DNA of 64,000 bases from Mycolicibacter sinensis (GCF_001667945.1 NZ_LZJK01000020.1:79734-143733), one strand, 5' to 3'. Numbered from the stretch's first letter, positions 8,083 through 16,949 are shown. Program-made: numbers and translations. Notes: a model not told the origin generated them from the sequence alone.

Positions 8083-9351
8083 TCAGCCCCGTTGCGCCAG
8101 AAAGGCGACGTCCACCAGCTCGCCGGTGGCGATCTGCTCGACCTCCTCGGGAACCACCACCAGGCAGTTCGCCTCGGCCAGGGTCGCCAGCAGGTGCGAC
8201 GAGGTGCCACCGGACGCCCCGAGCACCTGCACCAGGTACTCGTCGGTCTCCTGGTCGCGCATCAGCTGGCCCCGCAGATAGCCTTTGCGCCCGGGCATCG
8301 AACTGATCGGCCCCAGGGCGCGGGCCCGCACCATCCGGCGCATCGGCTCGCGCTTGCCCAGCGACAGCCGGATCAGCGGACGGATCATCACCTCGAACAC
8401 CACCAGCGCACTGACCGGGTTGGTCGGCAACAGGAACGTCGGAACCCCTTCCGGCCCCAGCTGCCCGAAGCCCTGGACCGAACCGGGGTGCATCGCGATC
8501 CGGGCGACCTCCATCTCGCCGAGGTCCGACAGCGCCGCCCGCACCTCCTCGGCCGCCGCACCGCCCACCCCTCCGGCGATCACCACGATCTCGGCGCGGT
8601 TGAGCTGTCCCTCGACCACTTCGCGCAGTTTCTTGGGTTCGCTGCTGACGATGCCGACGCGGTTCACCTCGGCCCCCGCGTCCCGGCCGGCGGCGGCCAG
8701 CGCGTAGGAGTCCACGTCGTAGACCTGACCGTTACCGGGTGTGCGGGTGACGTCGACCAGCTCTCCTCCCACCGCCATCACCGACAGCCGGGGACGCGGG
8801 TGGACCAGTACCCGGTCGCGGCCGACGGCGGCCAGCAGCCCGACCTGGGCGGCGCCGACGACCGTGCCGGCGCGTACCGCGACGTCGCCGGGCTGCACGT
8901 CGTCGCCGACGCGGCGCACGTAGTCGCCCGGGCGCACGCCGCGCAGCACTCGGACCCGGGAATTGCCACCGTCGGTCCAGCGCAACGGCAGCACCGCATC
9001 GGCCAAAGTGGGCATCGGAGCGCCGGTCTGGATCCGGGTGGCCAGTTTGGGCTGCAGTCGGGTGGGTGTGCGCGCCCCGGCTTCGATGGTGCCCAGCACC
9101 GGAAGGGTGACCGCGGCGGCATCGCGATCGGCCGCCTCGGAGCTGTCACCGATGGCATCGGCACCGAAGACGTCGACGCTACGTACCGCGTACCCGTCGA
9201 TGGCCGCCTGATCGAAGGCGGGCATCGGCCGCTCGGCGATGACCTCTTCGGCACACATCAAGCCCTGCGCCTCGGCGATCGCCACCCGGACCGGGCGCGG
9301 AGCCACCGCGGCAGCCGAAACCCGGGCCTGCTGCTCCTCAACCGAACGCAC
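8083..9351 (-). CDS. glp: MoeA-like gephyrin homologue (probable Glp)
   Basis: A 422-residue protein with the MoeA/gephyrin domain layout: an N-terminal domain with the conserved PMPAFDQAAIDGYA segment, a MogA-like domain starting near residue 185, and a C-terminal beta barrel. Motifs that bind molybdopterin or AMP in true MoeA are altered: AVGGELVD (193-200) replaces the usual TGDEL, and GGVGGAAAEE (260-269) replaces GGVSxGxxD, while PTNPVSA near 310 is kept. Beside a GlpR-like membrane protein, this suggests the divisome role known for corynebacterial Glp rather than cofactor synthesis. M. tuberculosis calls the positional orthologue moeA1. Starts at GTG. Confidence 0.8.
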   Translation of the reverse strand: MRSVEEQQARVSAAAVAPRPVRVAIAEAQGLMCAEEVIAERPMPAFDQAAIDGYAVRSVDVFGADAIGDSSEAADRDAAAVTLPVLGTIEAGARTPTRLQPKLATRIQTGAPMPTLADAVLPLRWTDGGNSRVRVLRGVRPGDYVRRVGDDVQPGDVAVRAGTVVGAAQVGLLAAVGRDRVLVHPRPRLSVMAVGGELVDVTRTPGNGQVYDVDSYALAAAGRDAGAEVNRVGIVSSEPKKLREVVEGQLNRAEIVVIAGGVGGAAAEEVRAALSDLGEMEVARIAMHPGSVQGFGQLGPEGVPTFLLPTNPVSALVVFEVMIRPLIRLSLGKREPMRRMVRARALGPISSMPGRKGYLRGQLMRDQETDEYLVQVLGASGGTSSHLLATLAEANCLVVVPEEVEQIATGELVDVAFLAQRG

Positions 9352-9398
9352 GATGCGCCTTTCTCAAAGCCTGGGTCCGATTCCGGGCCGGCGTCTGC

Positions 9399-10310
9399 TC
9401 AGGTCTCCGCCAAACCCAGCCGCGCCACCAGCCACCGGCGCAGATCCGGACCGTAGTCATCACGATCCAAGGCAAAGTCAACCGCAGCTTTGAGGTAGCC
9501 GCCCGGATTTCCCAGGTCGTGTCGCGATCCGCGGTGTACGACCACGTGAACCGGATGGCCCTCGGCGATCAGCAGCGCGATGGCGTCGGTGAGCTGCACC
9601 TCCCCGCCGGCCCCGCGGTCGATACGCCGCAGCGCATCGAACACCGCCCGATCCAGCACGTAGCGGCCGGCAGCGGCATACATCGACGGGGCGTCGGCGG
9701 CCTTGGGCTTCTCGACCATTCCCTTGACCCGCAACACATCCGGGTTGTCACCGTCGGGGACGGGCTCGACGTCGAAAACGCCGTAGGCGCTGACCTCGTC
9801 GGGACTGACCTCGATCGCGCACAACACGGTGCCGCCGCGGCGCGCCCGCACCGCCGACATCGTCTCCAATACTCCGGTCGGCAGCACCAGGTCGTCGGGG
9901 AGCAGCACGGCGACGGCATCTTCGTCGGTGGACAAGGTGGGTTCCACGCAGCTGATGGCATGGCCCAGCCCGAGCGGCTCGGCTTGCACCACCGACTCCA
10001 CCTTGATCAACTGCGGGGCCCGCCGCACTTTCGCCAGCATGGCCTTCTTGCCGCGCGCCTCCAGCGTGCCTTCCAGCACCAGATCCTCGACGAAATGCGC
10101 GACGACGCCGTCCTTGCCCTCGGAGGTGACGATCACCAGCCGCTCGGCTCCGGCCTCGGCCGCCTCGGCGGCAACCAGCTCGATTCCCGGGGTGTCGACG
10201 ACCGGAAGCAACTCCTTGGGCACCGTCTTGGTCGCCGGCAGAAAGCGGGTACCCAAACCCGCCGCGGGCACAATGGCGGTGCGCGGAATCGGAACCTTCG
10301 GCGTGGGCAT
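9399..10310 (-). CDS. galU: UTP-glucose-1-phosphate uridylyltransferase
   Basis: A 303-residue GalU: makes UDP-glucose from UTP and glucose 1-phosphate in the cytoplasm, supplying cell-wall and glycogen/trehalose precursors. The N-terminal nucleotide loop AAGLGTRFLPATKTVPKE is intact, followed by the LLPDDLV metal/sugar region and the VEKPKA motif. It begins at ATG 10310 and is the first gene of the galU-moeA-rimJ set, divergent from the 5-FTHF cyclo-ligase gene about 80 bp away. Confidence 0.95.
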   Translation of the reverse strand: MPTPKVPIPRTAIVPAAGLGTRFLPATKTVPKELLPVVDTPGIELVAAEAAEAGAERLVIVTSEGKDGVVAHFVEDLVLEGTLEARGKKAMLAKVRRAPQLIKVESVVQAEPLGLGHAISCVEPTLSTDEDAVAVLLPDDLVLPTGVLETMSAVRARRGGTVLCAIEVSPDEVSAYGVFDVEPVPDGDNPDVLRVKGMVEKPKAADAPSMYAAAGRYVLDRAVFDALRRIDRGAGGEVQLTDAIALLIAEGHPVHVVVHRGSRHDLGNPGGYLKAAVDFALDRDDYGPDLRRWLVARLGLAET

Positions 10311-10387
10311 TGCTCACACGATAACCGCAATCGACTCCGCCTCCTCCCCCTGGCGGCGGGCGAGCCGGTGCTGACAGGCTGACAGGC

Positions 10388-11014
10388 GTGACCGACAACG
10401 GGGTGGCGGCCGCTAAGTCTGCGCTGCGCGCACGCATGCTCGCAGCCCGCCGCGCGGTACCGCCTCAAGTGCATGATGCCGAAGCCCGCGCGCTGGCCGG
10501 CCACCTGCAGCGGCTGGCGGATGGTGCCCGCATGGTCTGCGCGTACCTGCCGGTGGGCGATGAGCCCGGTTCGGCCGCCATGCTCGACGGGCTGACGCAG
10601 CGTGGAATCCGGGTGCTGCTGCCGGTGGTGCGCACCGAAGACGACGGCACACCGCTGGCGCTGATGTGGGGCGACTACCGAACCGGGAGCCTGGTGCCCG
10701 CCCGGTTCGGGCTGCTCGAACCGGCGCCGCCGTGGCTTCCGGCGGAGGCGCTGGCCGAAGCGGATCTGGTCGTGGTCCCGGCGCTGGCGCTGGACCGCCG
10801 GGGCGCGCGGCTGGGCCGCGGTGCCGGTTTCTACGACCGCTCCCTGCTGCTGCGCCGCCCGCAGATCCCGCTGGTGGCCGTCGTACGTGACGAGGAGCTG
10901 CTCGACAATCTGCCCGCCGAACCGCATGACGTGCCGATGACCCACGCCCTGATGCCGGGGAAAGGCCTGGTGGTGCTGGAATGCCGACAGCCAGATAGCG
11001 GTTCTAGCACTTAG
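10388..11014 (+). CDS. 5-formyltetrahydrofolate cyclo-ligase
   Basis: A 208-residue enzyme converting 5-formyl-THF to 5,10-methenyl-THF with ATP. Seen are an N-terminal K-x-ALRARMLAARR start (substrate/ATP lysine and arginines), the LPVV strand, and the signature GRGAGFYDRSL. GTG at 10388 is preceded by a small tandem duplication (GCTGACAG twice at about 10369-10384). Its last codons overlap the CIRCE-like element that controls the next gene. This is the Rv0992c position in M. tuberculosis. Confidence 0.92.
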   Translation: MTDNGVAAAKSALRARMLAARRAVPPQVHDAEARALAGHLQRLADGARMVCAYLPVGDEPGSAAMLDGLTQRGIRVLLPVVRTEDDGTPLALMWGDYRTGSLVPARFGLLEPAPPWLPAEALAEADLVVVPALALDRRGARLGRGAGFYDRSLLLRRPQIPLVAVVRDEELLDNLPAEPHDVPMTHALMPGKGLVVLECRQPDSGSST

Positions 11015-11030
11015 CACGGTAGAGTGCTAA
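11004..11030 (+). promoter_or_regulatory. CIRCE-like HrcA operator
   Basis: CTAGCACTT at 11004-11012, exactly nine bases, then GAGTGCTAA at 11022-11030. The CIRCE consensus is TTAGCACTC-N9-GAGTGCTAA, so the right arm is perfect and the left arm differs at its first and last base. It lies 29 bp before the FmdB/Ruc start, overlapping the end of the preceding gene. This predicts heat-inducible expression under the HrcA repressor. Confidence 0.85.
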
Positions 11031-11058
11031 CCCGATTGTTCGATCCACGGAGGTTCGC

Positions 11059-11406
11059 GTGCCCACCTACAGCTACGCCTGCACCGAGTGCAGCAACCGC
11101 TTCGACGTGGTCCAGGCCTTTACCGACGACGCGTTGACCACTTGCGAGGAGTGCAACGGTCGCCTCCGCAAGATCTTCGGCAAGGTCGGTGTCGTGTTCA
11201 AGGGCAGCGGTTTCTACCGCACCGACAGCCGGGATGCGGGGAAGACGTCCTCGAACGGCAGCAGCTCGGCCAAGGCCACGTCAACGGATTCCGGCAGCGG
11301 CGGTTCCGGCGATGGTGGCACCAAGGCCTCCAGCGACGGCGGCGCGAAGTCCGCCGACAAGCCCAAGGCCGACGCCGCATCCACCCCGGCTGCCGCCTCG
11401 GCGTAA
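11059..11406 (+). CDS. ruc: FmdB-type zinc-ribbon protein, Ruc-like redox-regulated chaperone
   Basis: 115 residues. Residues 1-50 form an FmdB zinc ribbon with two Cys pairs (C8/C11, C29/C32); residues from about 60 on are Ser/Gly/Ala/Lys/Asp-rich and disordered. This is the architecture of M. tuberculosis Rv0991c (Ruc), a chaperone activated when oxidation releases zinc from the cysteines and its disordered tail drives assembly. The good Shine-Dalgarno (GGAGG) before ATG 11059 and the CIRCE-like site upstream agree with a heat-shock gene. Function is transferred from the orthologue by position and architecture. Confidence 0.85.
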   Translation: MPTYSYACTECSNRFDVVQAFTDDALTTCEECNGRLRKIFGKVGVVFKGSGFYRTDSRDAGKTSSNGSSSAKATSTDSGSGGSGDGGTKASSDGGAKSADKPKADAASTPAAASA

Positions 11407-11472
11407 CGGGTTATCCACAAGCCGGCGCCCGGGTCGACGATCCCGGGCGGGCCGGCCACCTACCGTGTCGCC

Positions 11473-12117
11473 ATGGGCGAGTCGCTCAACCCGACGTTGA
11501 TCTCCCGTGTCTCGCAGGCGCTACGCCCGGACTGGGCCCGCACGGTGCGCGCACGACGGGCGGCCGCCGGCGCCCTGGTCGTGTTGGCCGGCGTCGCGGC
11601 GATCCGCTCCGACCCGCAGGGTGACCGGGTCGACGTGGTGGTAGCCAGTCGCGACCTGGCCCCCGGCACGGCGTTGACCGCCGCTGACGTCGCGCTGGAA
11701 AACCACTCGGCGCGAACGGTTCCCGACGGTGCCGCGACCGATCTGTCGTCGGTGTTGGCCGCCACGCTGGCCGGTCCGGCACGCCGCGGCGAGGTCCTCA
11801 CCGATGTCCGTCTTCTGGGCAGCCGGCTCACCGACGCGGTCGCCGGGCCGGACGCCCGCATCGTGGGAGTTCACCCAGCCGACGCCGCGCTGGTCGACCT
11901 GGTTCGCCCCGGCGACGTCGTCGACGTCGTGACCGCCGACGACGGGGCCGACCCCCCGGGCGCGCCGAAGGTGGTGGCGTCCGGCGGGATTGTGGTGCTG
12001 GTGTCGGACAAACAGAACCACGACGATCGGGTGGTGCTGGTGGCGTTGCCGGCCACCGCCGCGGTGGCGGTGGCCGGTGCCGCACTGGGTCAAGCGGTGA
12101 CGCTCACCCTGCGCTGA
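11473..12117 (+). CDS. SAF-domain protein, Hsp22.5-like
   Basis: A 214-residue protein with an Arg-rich N-terminus, one hydrophobic segment (about residues 33-48) and a CpaB/RcpC-like SAF domain (VVVASRDLAPGTALTAADVA, about 55-75). It follows the Ruc-like gene by 66 bp in the same direction, under the same CIRCE-like site. The M. tuberculosis positional orthologue Rv0990c is the heat-shock protein Hsp22.5. A CpaB-like secretion role is possible from the fold, but no pilus genes are nearby. Confidence 0.75.
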   Translation: MGESLNPTLISRVSQALRPDWARTVRARRAAAGALVVLAGVAAIRSDPQGDRVDVVVASRDLAPGTALTAADVALENHSARTVPDGAATDLSSVLAATLAGPARRGEVLTDVRLLGSRLTDAVAGPDARIVGVHPADAALVDLVRPGDVVDVVTADDGADPPGAPKVVASGGIVVLVSDKQNHDDRVVLVALPATAAVAVAGAALGQAVTLTLR

Positions 12118-12121
12118 ATCG

Positions 12122-12553
12122 TCAAGCCGCAGCGGCCGGCTGCGGGCTGGCGCAGAATTTGCACTTGGTCGCTTCGGCGGCGATTTCGGACATGCACTCC
12201 GGGCAGGTCTTGGTGGGCGGCGCGTCGCCGAACACCGTCTTGCCGCGCCGCTTCTGAATGTGCTTGTAGGGCAAGACGATGAAGAAGTAGATGGTCGCCA
12301 TGAACACGATGAAGTAGATGATCGCCGAGATGAATGCCCCGAGGTCGACGAAGGTCGCCTCGTTGCCCTCCGCCCCGAGTTGGTAGCCCAGCCCCAGCCC
12401 GGAGGTGTCCGGCTGCGCGGCTGCCACCAGCGGGTTGATCACGCTGTCGGTAAAAGCTTTGACCAGGTTGGAAAACGCCAGCGCCACCACCAGACCGATG
12501 GCGACGGTGATGACGTCGTCGCGCATCAGAAAATTCTTGAATCCTTTGAACAC
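12122..12553 (-). CDS. mscL: Large-conductance mechanosensitive channel MscL with C-terminal zinc ribbon
   Basis: 143 residues from GTG 12553, which has AAGGGG upstream; a longer upstream frame is not credible because MscL begins with the amphipathic (F)KGFKxFLxR helix. TM1 is at about 16-45 (VAIGLVVALAFSNLVKAFTD) and TM2 at about 70-95. The channel gates under membrane tension to release solutes in osmotic downshock. Instead of the plain C-terminal helix, residues 117-134 hold CPEC...CKFC, a four-cysteine zinc ribbon. Confidence 0.9.
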   Translation of the reverse strand: MFKGFKNFLMRDDVITVAIGLVVALAFSNLVKAFTDSVINPLVAAAQPDTSGLGLGYQLGAEGNEATFVDLGAFISAIIYFIVFMATIYFFIVLPYKHIQKRRGKTVFGDAPPTKTCPECMSEIAAEATKCKFCASPQPAAAA

Positions 12554-12659
12554 CCGTGCACCCCTTCCGCCCGGAATCCCTGCGGGCAGCCCTGCACCGC
12601 CCAAGCGAACCGTAATGGCCACCGGCGCGTGGGCGCGGGTGATTGCGCGAAGTCGAATC

Positions 12660-12776
12660 TCAACCGTGATGTGGCGGGACGTTGTCCCGCAGCCACCGCT
12701 CGCGCTCCTCGATCTCGCGAGCGTCATCCGGATCGCGCTCGTCGGAGGAGGACTGGTGCTCGCCGAGTCCGGGCAT
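12660..12776 (-). CDS. Small acidic hypothetical protein (38 residues)
   Basis: ATG at 12776 lies seven bases after the moaB2 stop and opens a frame ending with TGA at 12660-12662. The product is highly charged (many D, E and R) with an REIEERERWLRDNVPP core, likely helical. It fills the otherwise unexplained gap between moaB2 and mscL and would be translated by coupling. I do not know a function. It is judged real by position, codon phase and composition, not by a recognised family. Confidence 0.45.
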   Translation of the reverse strand: MPGLGEHQSSSDERDPDDAREIEERERWLRDNVPPHHG

Positions 12777-12783
12777 GGCGCGC

Positions 12784-13278
12784 CTAGATCTCCAGACTGG
12801 ACAGCTGGCCGATGATTGCGGCCGCCAGGGGGTTCAGCGTCGCCATCCCGTCGCGCACCGCGGCCCGGGAACCGGCCAGATTGACGACCAAGGTGCTGCC
12901 CGAAACCCCGGCCAGACCGCGCGACAACCCGGCGTCGGGAATCCCGGCCGCCAGGCCGGATGCACGCAGCGCCTCGGAGATGCCGAGGATCTCGCGGTCC
13001 AGGATGTCGCGGGTGGCCTCCGGGGCGACGTCGCGCGGGGTGACCCCGGTGCCGCCGACCGACACCACCAGGTCGACTCCGCCGATCACCGCGGTGTTGA
13101 GCGCGTTGCGGATCTCGACCTCGTCGGCGGCGACGGCGACCCCGCCGTCGACCATGAACCCGCCCTCGGCCAGCAGTTCGGTGACCAACGGACCACTGTG
13201 GTCCTCATCGCCGTGCGCGGTGCGGTCATCGACGACGACGACGAGCGCCCGGCCGGCGAGTTCTGGGGTCTGTTCCAT
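12784..13278 (-). CDS. moaB2: MogA/MoaB-family molybdopterin-binding protein
   Basis: 164 residues, one compact MoaB/Mog domain: the ALVVVVDDRT start, the central GGTGVTPRDV substrate motif, and the C-terminal LAGSRAAVRDG region. It adenylylates or binds molybdopterin during molybdenum cofactor synthesis. It is followed by the small gene at 12776 and sits between pepD and mscL, the moaB2 position of M. tuberculosis (Rv0984). Confidence 0.88.
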   Translation of the reverse strand: MEQTPELAGRALVVVVDDRTAHGDEDHSGPLVTELLAEGGFMVDGGVAVAADEVEIRNALNTAVIGGVDLVVSVGGTGVTPRDVAPEATRDILDREILGISEALRASGLAAGIPDAGLSRGLAGVSGSTLVVNLAGSRAAVRDGMATLNPLAAAIIGQLSSLEI

Positions 13279-13326
13279 GCCTGCAACCGTATATCGCGTA
13301 AAACCCGGGCGGCCCCACCAGTCCCG

Positions 13327-14694
13327 TCACTGCTGGGCTTTACCCAGGGTGACCTGCGCGGTCTTGGTCGCTCCGCCCGCATCGAGGTAGGTCAGCGTCA
13401 CCTGGTCCCCGGGCGCCTTGGACCGCACGGCGGCCACCAGCGCGTCGGCACTGCCGATCGGACGCTTGTCGAACGCCGTCACGGTCGCCCCCTCGGGCAG
13501 GCCGGCTTTCGACGCCGCCTCCCCCGGCACCACCTCGACCACCTTCGCGCCGTGCAGACTGCGCTCGCTGGTGACCCGCACCCCCAGCGAGGCGTGGGTC
13601 GCGGTGTGATCGGGCGAGTTGATGAGTTCGTCGGCGATCCGCTTGGCCTGATCCACCGGAATCGCGAAGCCCAGGCCGATAGAGCCGCTCTGGGCTTCCG
13701 TGGAGTCGCCGCCCATCGTCGCGATCGCCGAGTTGATTCCCACCAGGTCGCCGTTCATGTTGACCAGCGCCCCGCCCGAGTTGCCCGGGTTGATCGCGGC
13801 ATCGGTCTGGATCGCGTCGAGCACGGTGTTCTGGTTGCCCGCCTCACCGCTGGTGGAGACGGGCCGGTTGAGGGCGCTGACGATCCCGGTCGTCACCGTG
13901 CCCTCCAGGCCCAGCGGCGACCCGACCGCCACCACGTGCTGCCCCACCCGCAGGTCCGCCGAGGAGCCGAGCGTGATCGGGGTCAGATCCGAGACACCCT
14001 GTACCCGCACCACGGCGATGTCACTGGCCGGGTCGGTGCCCACCACGGTGAACGGTGCGGTGCGTCCGTCGGCGAACGTCACCGTGGTCTTCGGCGGCGC
14101 CTTGGAGGTCGCATCCGCCTTGGCCGCGGCGGCGACCACGTGGTTGTTGGTCAGGATCATCCCGTCGGCGGACAGGATGATGCCGGATCCCTCCTCGGAT
14201 TGGCGCCCCAGATCGGTCTCGAGCATGACCACGCTGGGCACCACCTTCGCGGCGACTTTCTCGACCGACCCGTCCGGCAGAGTGACCGCGGCGGGCACAC
14301 CCGGTGCCTGAAGACTGGTGCGGCCACCGCTGGCGAGCGCTTTGTGGTCGGAGTGCAGCGCCGAACCCACCACACCGCCGGTCACACCCGACAGGGCAGC
14401 GATCGCGGCCGCACCGAGCAGCAGCGCGCCCGTGCGTGAGCGCCTCGGGGGCCCGCCCGCACCCGCAAGCGGCGGCCGGCCGTAGGAGCCGTCATAAGCG
14501 GAGCGGTAGGACGGCTGCTGCCCCTGGTGGGCCGGCGCTTGGGCATAGCGCCAGTCGTACGCCTGCGAGTACGGGTTCTGCGCCCCCGGGCCCGGATAGC
14601 CGTTGGGTCCACGCTGCTCCCCCGCAGACGCACCCGCCGGATTGGGCCGTTCCGGCTGCTGACGCGGCGGGGGGTACCCCGGGTGGTTCATCAT
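13327..14694 (-). CDS. pepD: HtrA-type periplasmic serine protease PepD
   Basis: 455 residues. A long Pro/Gln/Tyr/Gly-rich cytoplasmic tail (1-85) precedes one membrane anchor (about 88-112), then a trypsin-like domain with catalytic H185 (NNHVVA), D225 (SDIAVV) and S306 (NPGNSGGAL), and a single C-terminal PDZ domain (about 365-450). It degrades or refolds damaged envelope proteins. It is immediately downstream of mprB with 45 bp between, the mprA-mprB-pepD order of M. tuberculosis, where MprA and SigE control this stress response. Confidence 0.93.
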   Translation of the reverse strand: MMNHPGYPPPRQQPERPNPAGASAGEQRGPNGYPGPGAQNPYSQAYDWRYAQAPAHQGQQPSYRSAYDGSYGRPPLAGAGGPPRRSRTGALLLGAAAIAALSGVTGGVVGSALHSDHKALASGGRTSLQAPGVPAAVTLPDGSVEKVAAKVVPSVVMLETDLGRQSEEGSGIILSADGMILTNNHVVAAAAKADATSKAPPKTTVTFADGRTAPFTVVGTDPASDIAVVRVQGVSDLTPITLGSSADLRVGQHVVAVGSPLGLEGTVTTGIVSALNRPVSTSGEAGNQNTVLDAIQTDAAINPGNSGGALVNMNGDLVGINSAIATMGGDSTEAQSGSIGLGFAIPVDQAKRIADELINSPDHTATHASLGVRVTSERSLHGAKVVEVVPGEAASKAGLPEGATVTAFDKRPIGSADALVAAVRSKAPGDQVTLTYLDAGGATKTAQVTLGKAQQ

Positions 14695-14739
14695 GTTGCT
14701 GCCTGCTCCTCGAGACGTGAAGTTGCCTCACCACCATGC

Positions 14740-16194
14740 CTAGGTGGACTGAGAACCGCCTGTGACGGCCGTGGCCGGTATCTCGCCGGCGGAGGTCGGC
14801 CCGCCGGGCAGCACCATCCGGATCGACGTCCCGGGCGGTTGACCTCCGACCACGGTGTCTTCGATGGTGATGGCACCGCCGTGCTTGAGCACCACCTGTT
14901 TGACGATGGCCAGCCCCAGGCCGGACCCGGGCATCGCGCGGGCCTGGTCGGACCGGAAGAAGCGTTCGAACACCAATTCCCGCTCGTTCTCCGGGATTCC
15001 CGGCCCCTGGTCGGACACCACCATCTCGACGTGCGTCGGGTCGATCTGGCGCATCCGCAGGCCGACGACCCCGCCCGACGGGCTCCACTTGGCCGCGTTG
15101 TCGAGCAGGTTCAGCACCGCCCGCGACAGGCCCGCGGCGTCGCCGTAGACGTGCCAGGGCACCACCTGGATGTCGAACTCGATGTCGTTGCGCCGCCGAC
15201 GGACCCGCTCCATGCTGCGGTCGACGACCTCGTTGAGGTCGACCTGTTCGAACGTGACCTCGCGTTGGTCGTCGCGAGTGAGGTCCACCAAATCGCCGAC
15301 CAGCGTGGACAATTCCTCGATCTGACCGATTGCGTCCGCACGCAGTTCGGCCATCTCCTCCTCGGGCAACTGCGGGGCGCCCGGCTCCGCCGAGGCCATC
15401 AGCAGCTCGACGTTGGTCCGCAGCGACGTCAGCGGGGTCTTCAGCTCGTGACCGGCGTCGGCGACCAGCCGTGCCTGGCGTTCCCGCGATTCGGCCAGTG
15501 CCCGCAGCATGGCGTTGAACGCCTCGGTGAGCCGGGCCAATTCGTCGCTGCCGTAGACCGGAATCGGTCGCAGGTCATCGGTGCGGGCCACCCGTTCGGC
15601 CGCCTCGGTCAATCGGCCCACCGGCCGCAGACCGGTCCGGGTAACCATCCCGCCGGCCACCGCGGCCACCACGACACCGACACCGCCGACGACGAGCAGC
15701 ACCCAGCGCAGCTTCATCGTCACCGCGCGGGTGGGCGCCAGGCTCTTGGAGATCAACAGCGTGCTGCCGTTGGGCAGGTGCACGGCCAGCACCCGCTGAC
15801 CGGCCGCGGTGCGCCGCGACAAGAACAGTTCGCCGCGGATGACGGCCTTCTCCTGCGGTCCGACCGGCAGCCGCTGCCCGGGCTGGTTGGCGGTGTAGAT
15901 CGACCGGCCGGGATTGACCAGCATGGCGTTGACGTCGGAGTAGGCGGTGCCCTCGATCGCCTTGCGGGGATCGGCGGCCAGCGAACCGCTGGCGATCAGC
16001 ATCTCGGTGCGGCTCTGCAGCTGATTGTCGATGTCGTTGTACAGCGCCGCCGAGATCACCGCGTAGACGGCGACGGCCATCAACACCACCACCAGCGCCA
16101 CCATCGACATCGCCAGCAGCATCACCCGCCAGCGCAGCGACAGGGACGTGTTCTGCGCCGAAGCGCCGTCCTGCCGCCGGTGGAAAAACTGCAT
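14740..16194 (-). CDS. mprB: Two-component sensor histidine kinase MprB
   Basis: 484 residues. TM1 (about 24-50), an extracytoplasmic sensor loop, TM2 (about 163-183), a HAMP linker, the HisKA helix with phospho-acceptor H249 (DAGHELKTPLTSL), and a HATPase_c domain with the N-box (LDNAAKW), G1 (DQGPGIP) and G2 (GSGLGLAIVK). It senses envelope stress and phosphorylates MprA. Its ATG shares one base with the mprA stop, so the two are translationally coupled. Confidence 0.95.
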   Translation of the reverse strand: MQFFHRRQDGASAQNTSLSLRWRVMLLAMSMVALVVVLMAVAVYAVISAALYNDIDNQLQSRTEMLIASGSLAADPRKAIEGTAYSDVNAMLVNPGRSIYTANQPGQRLPVGPQEKAVIRGELFLSRRTAAGQRVLAVHLPNGSTLLISKSLAPTRAVTMKLRWVLLVVGGVGVVVAAVAGGMVTRTGLRPVGRLTEAAERVARTDDLRPIPVYGSDELARLTEAFNAMLRALAESRERQARLVADAGHELKTPLTSLRTNVELLMASAEPGAPQLPEEEMAELRADAIGQIEELSTLVGDLVDLTRDDQREVTFEQVDLNEVVDRSMERVRRRRNDIEFDIQVVPWHVYGDAAGLSRAVLNLLDNAAKWSPSGGVVGLRMRQIDPTHVEMVVSDQGPGIPENERELVFERFFRSDQARAMPGSGLGLAIVKQVVLKHGGAITIEDTVVGGQPPGTSIRMVLPGGPTSAGEIPATAVTGGSQST

Positions 16195-16886
16195 CAGGGC
16201 GGGGTCTCGCGAAGCACGTAACCCACCCCGCGCACGGTGTAGATCAGCCGCGGCTCCCCTTCGGCTTCAGTCTTGCGACGCAGATATCCGATGTAGACCT
16301 CCAGCGCATTGCCCGAGGTGGGGAAGTCGAAGCCCCACACCTCCTCGAGGATGCGGCTGCGGGTGAGCACCCGGCGCGGGTTGGCGATCAGCATCTCCAG
16401 CAGCGCGAACTCGGTGCGGGTCAGGCTGATCTGCCGGTCACCGCGGGTCACCTCGCGGGTCACCGGGTCCAGCGTCAGATCCTCGAAGGACATCGCCACC
16501 GACTCGGACAGGTCCTCGGCGGTGGTGCGGCGCAACAGGGCACGCATCCGCGCCAGCAGTTCCTCCAAGGCGAACGGCTTGGGCAGGTAGTCGTCGGCGC
16601 CGGCGTCCAGGCCAGCCACCCGCTCGGAGACCGAGTCACGGGCGGTCAGAACCAGAATCGGCAGGTCGTCACCGGTGCTGCGCAGTTGACGGCAGACTTC
16701 CAGGCCGTCCAGCCGGGGCATCATGACGTCCAGGATCATCGCGTCCGGCCGGTCGCTGGAAATCGCCTCGAGCGCCTCGACGCCGTCGGTGGCCAACGAG
16801 ACGGAGTAACCGTTGAACGACAGTGACCTGCGTAACGACTCGCGCACCGCGCGGTCATCATCAACAACCAGTACCCGGGTAGCCAT
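16194..16886 (-). CDS. mprA: Two-component response regulator MprA
   Basis: 230 residues, OmpR/PhoB class: receiver domain with acidic pair D10/D11, phosphorylation site D53 ([11 protein letters not shown]) and K-site PKPF, then a winged-helix DNA-binding domain (about 130-228). It is the partner of MprB and in mycobacteria controls persistence and envelope-stress genes including pepD and sigE. The gene starts 63 bp after the end of rpmF. Confidence 0.95.
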   Translation of the reverse strand: MATRVLVVDDDRAVRESLRRSLSFNGYSVSLATDGVEALEAISSDRPDAMILDVMMPRLDGLEVCRQLRSTGDDLPILVLTARDSVSERVAGLDAGADDYLPKPFALEELLARMRALLRRTTAEDLSESVAMSFEDLTLDPVTREVTRGDRQISLTRTEFALLEMLIANPRRVLTRSRILEEVWGFDFPTSGNALEVYIGYLRRKTEAEGEPRLIYTVRGVGYVLRETPP

Positions 16887-16949
16887 GCGTGCTATCCAAT
16901 CATCGATAGGCGATCTGGAGGGGCAGGCACCGGTCGTGTCGGAGCCCTT

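Noticed and set aside
10369..10384. Tandem GCTGACAG duplication before 5-FTHF cyclo-ligase as an operator
   Set aside because: Only two units and not palindromic; more likely a chance duplication.
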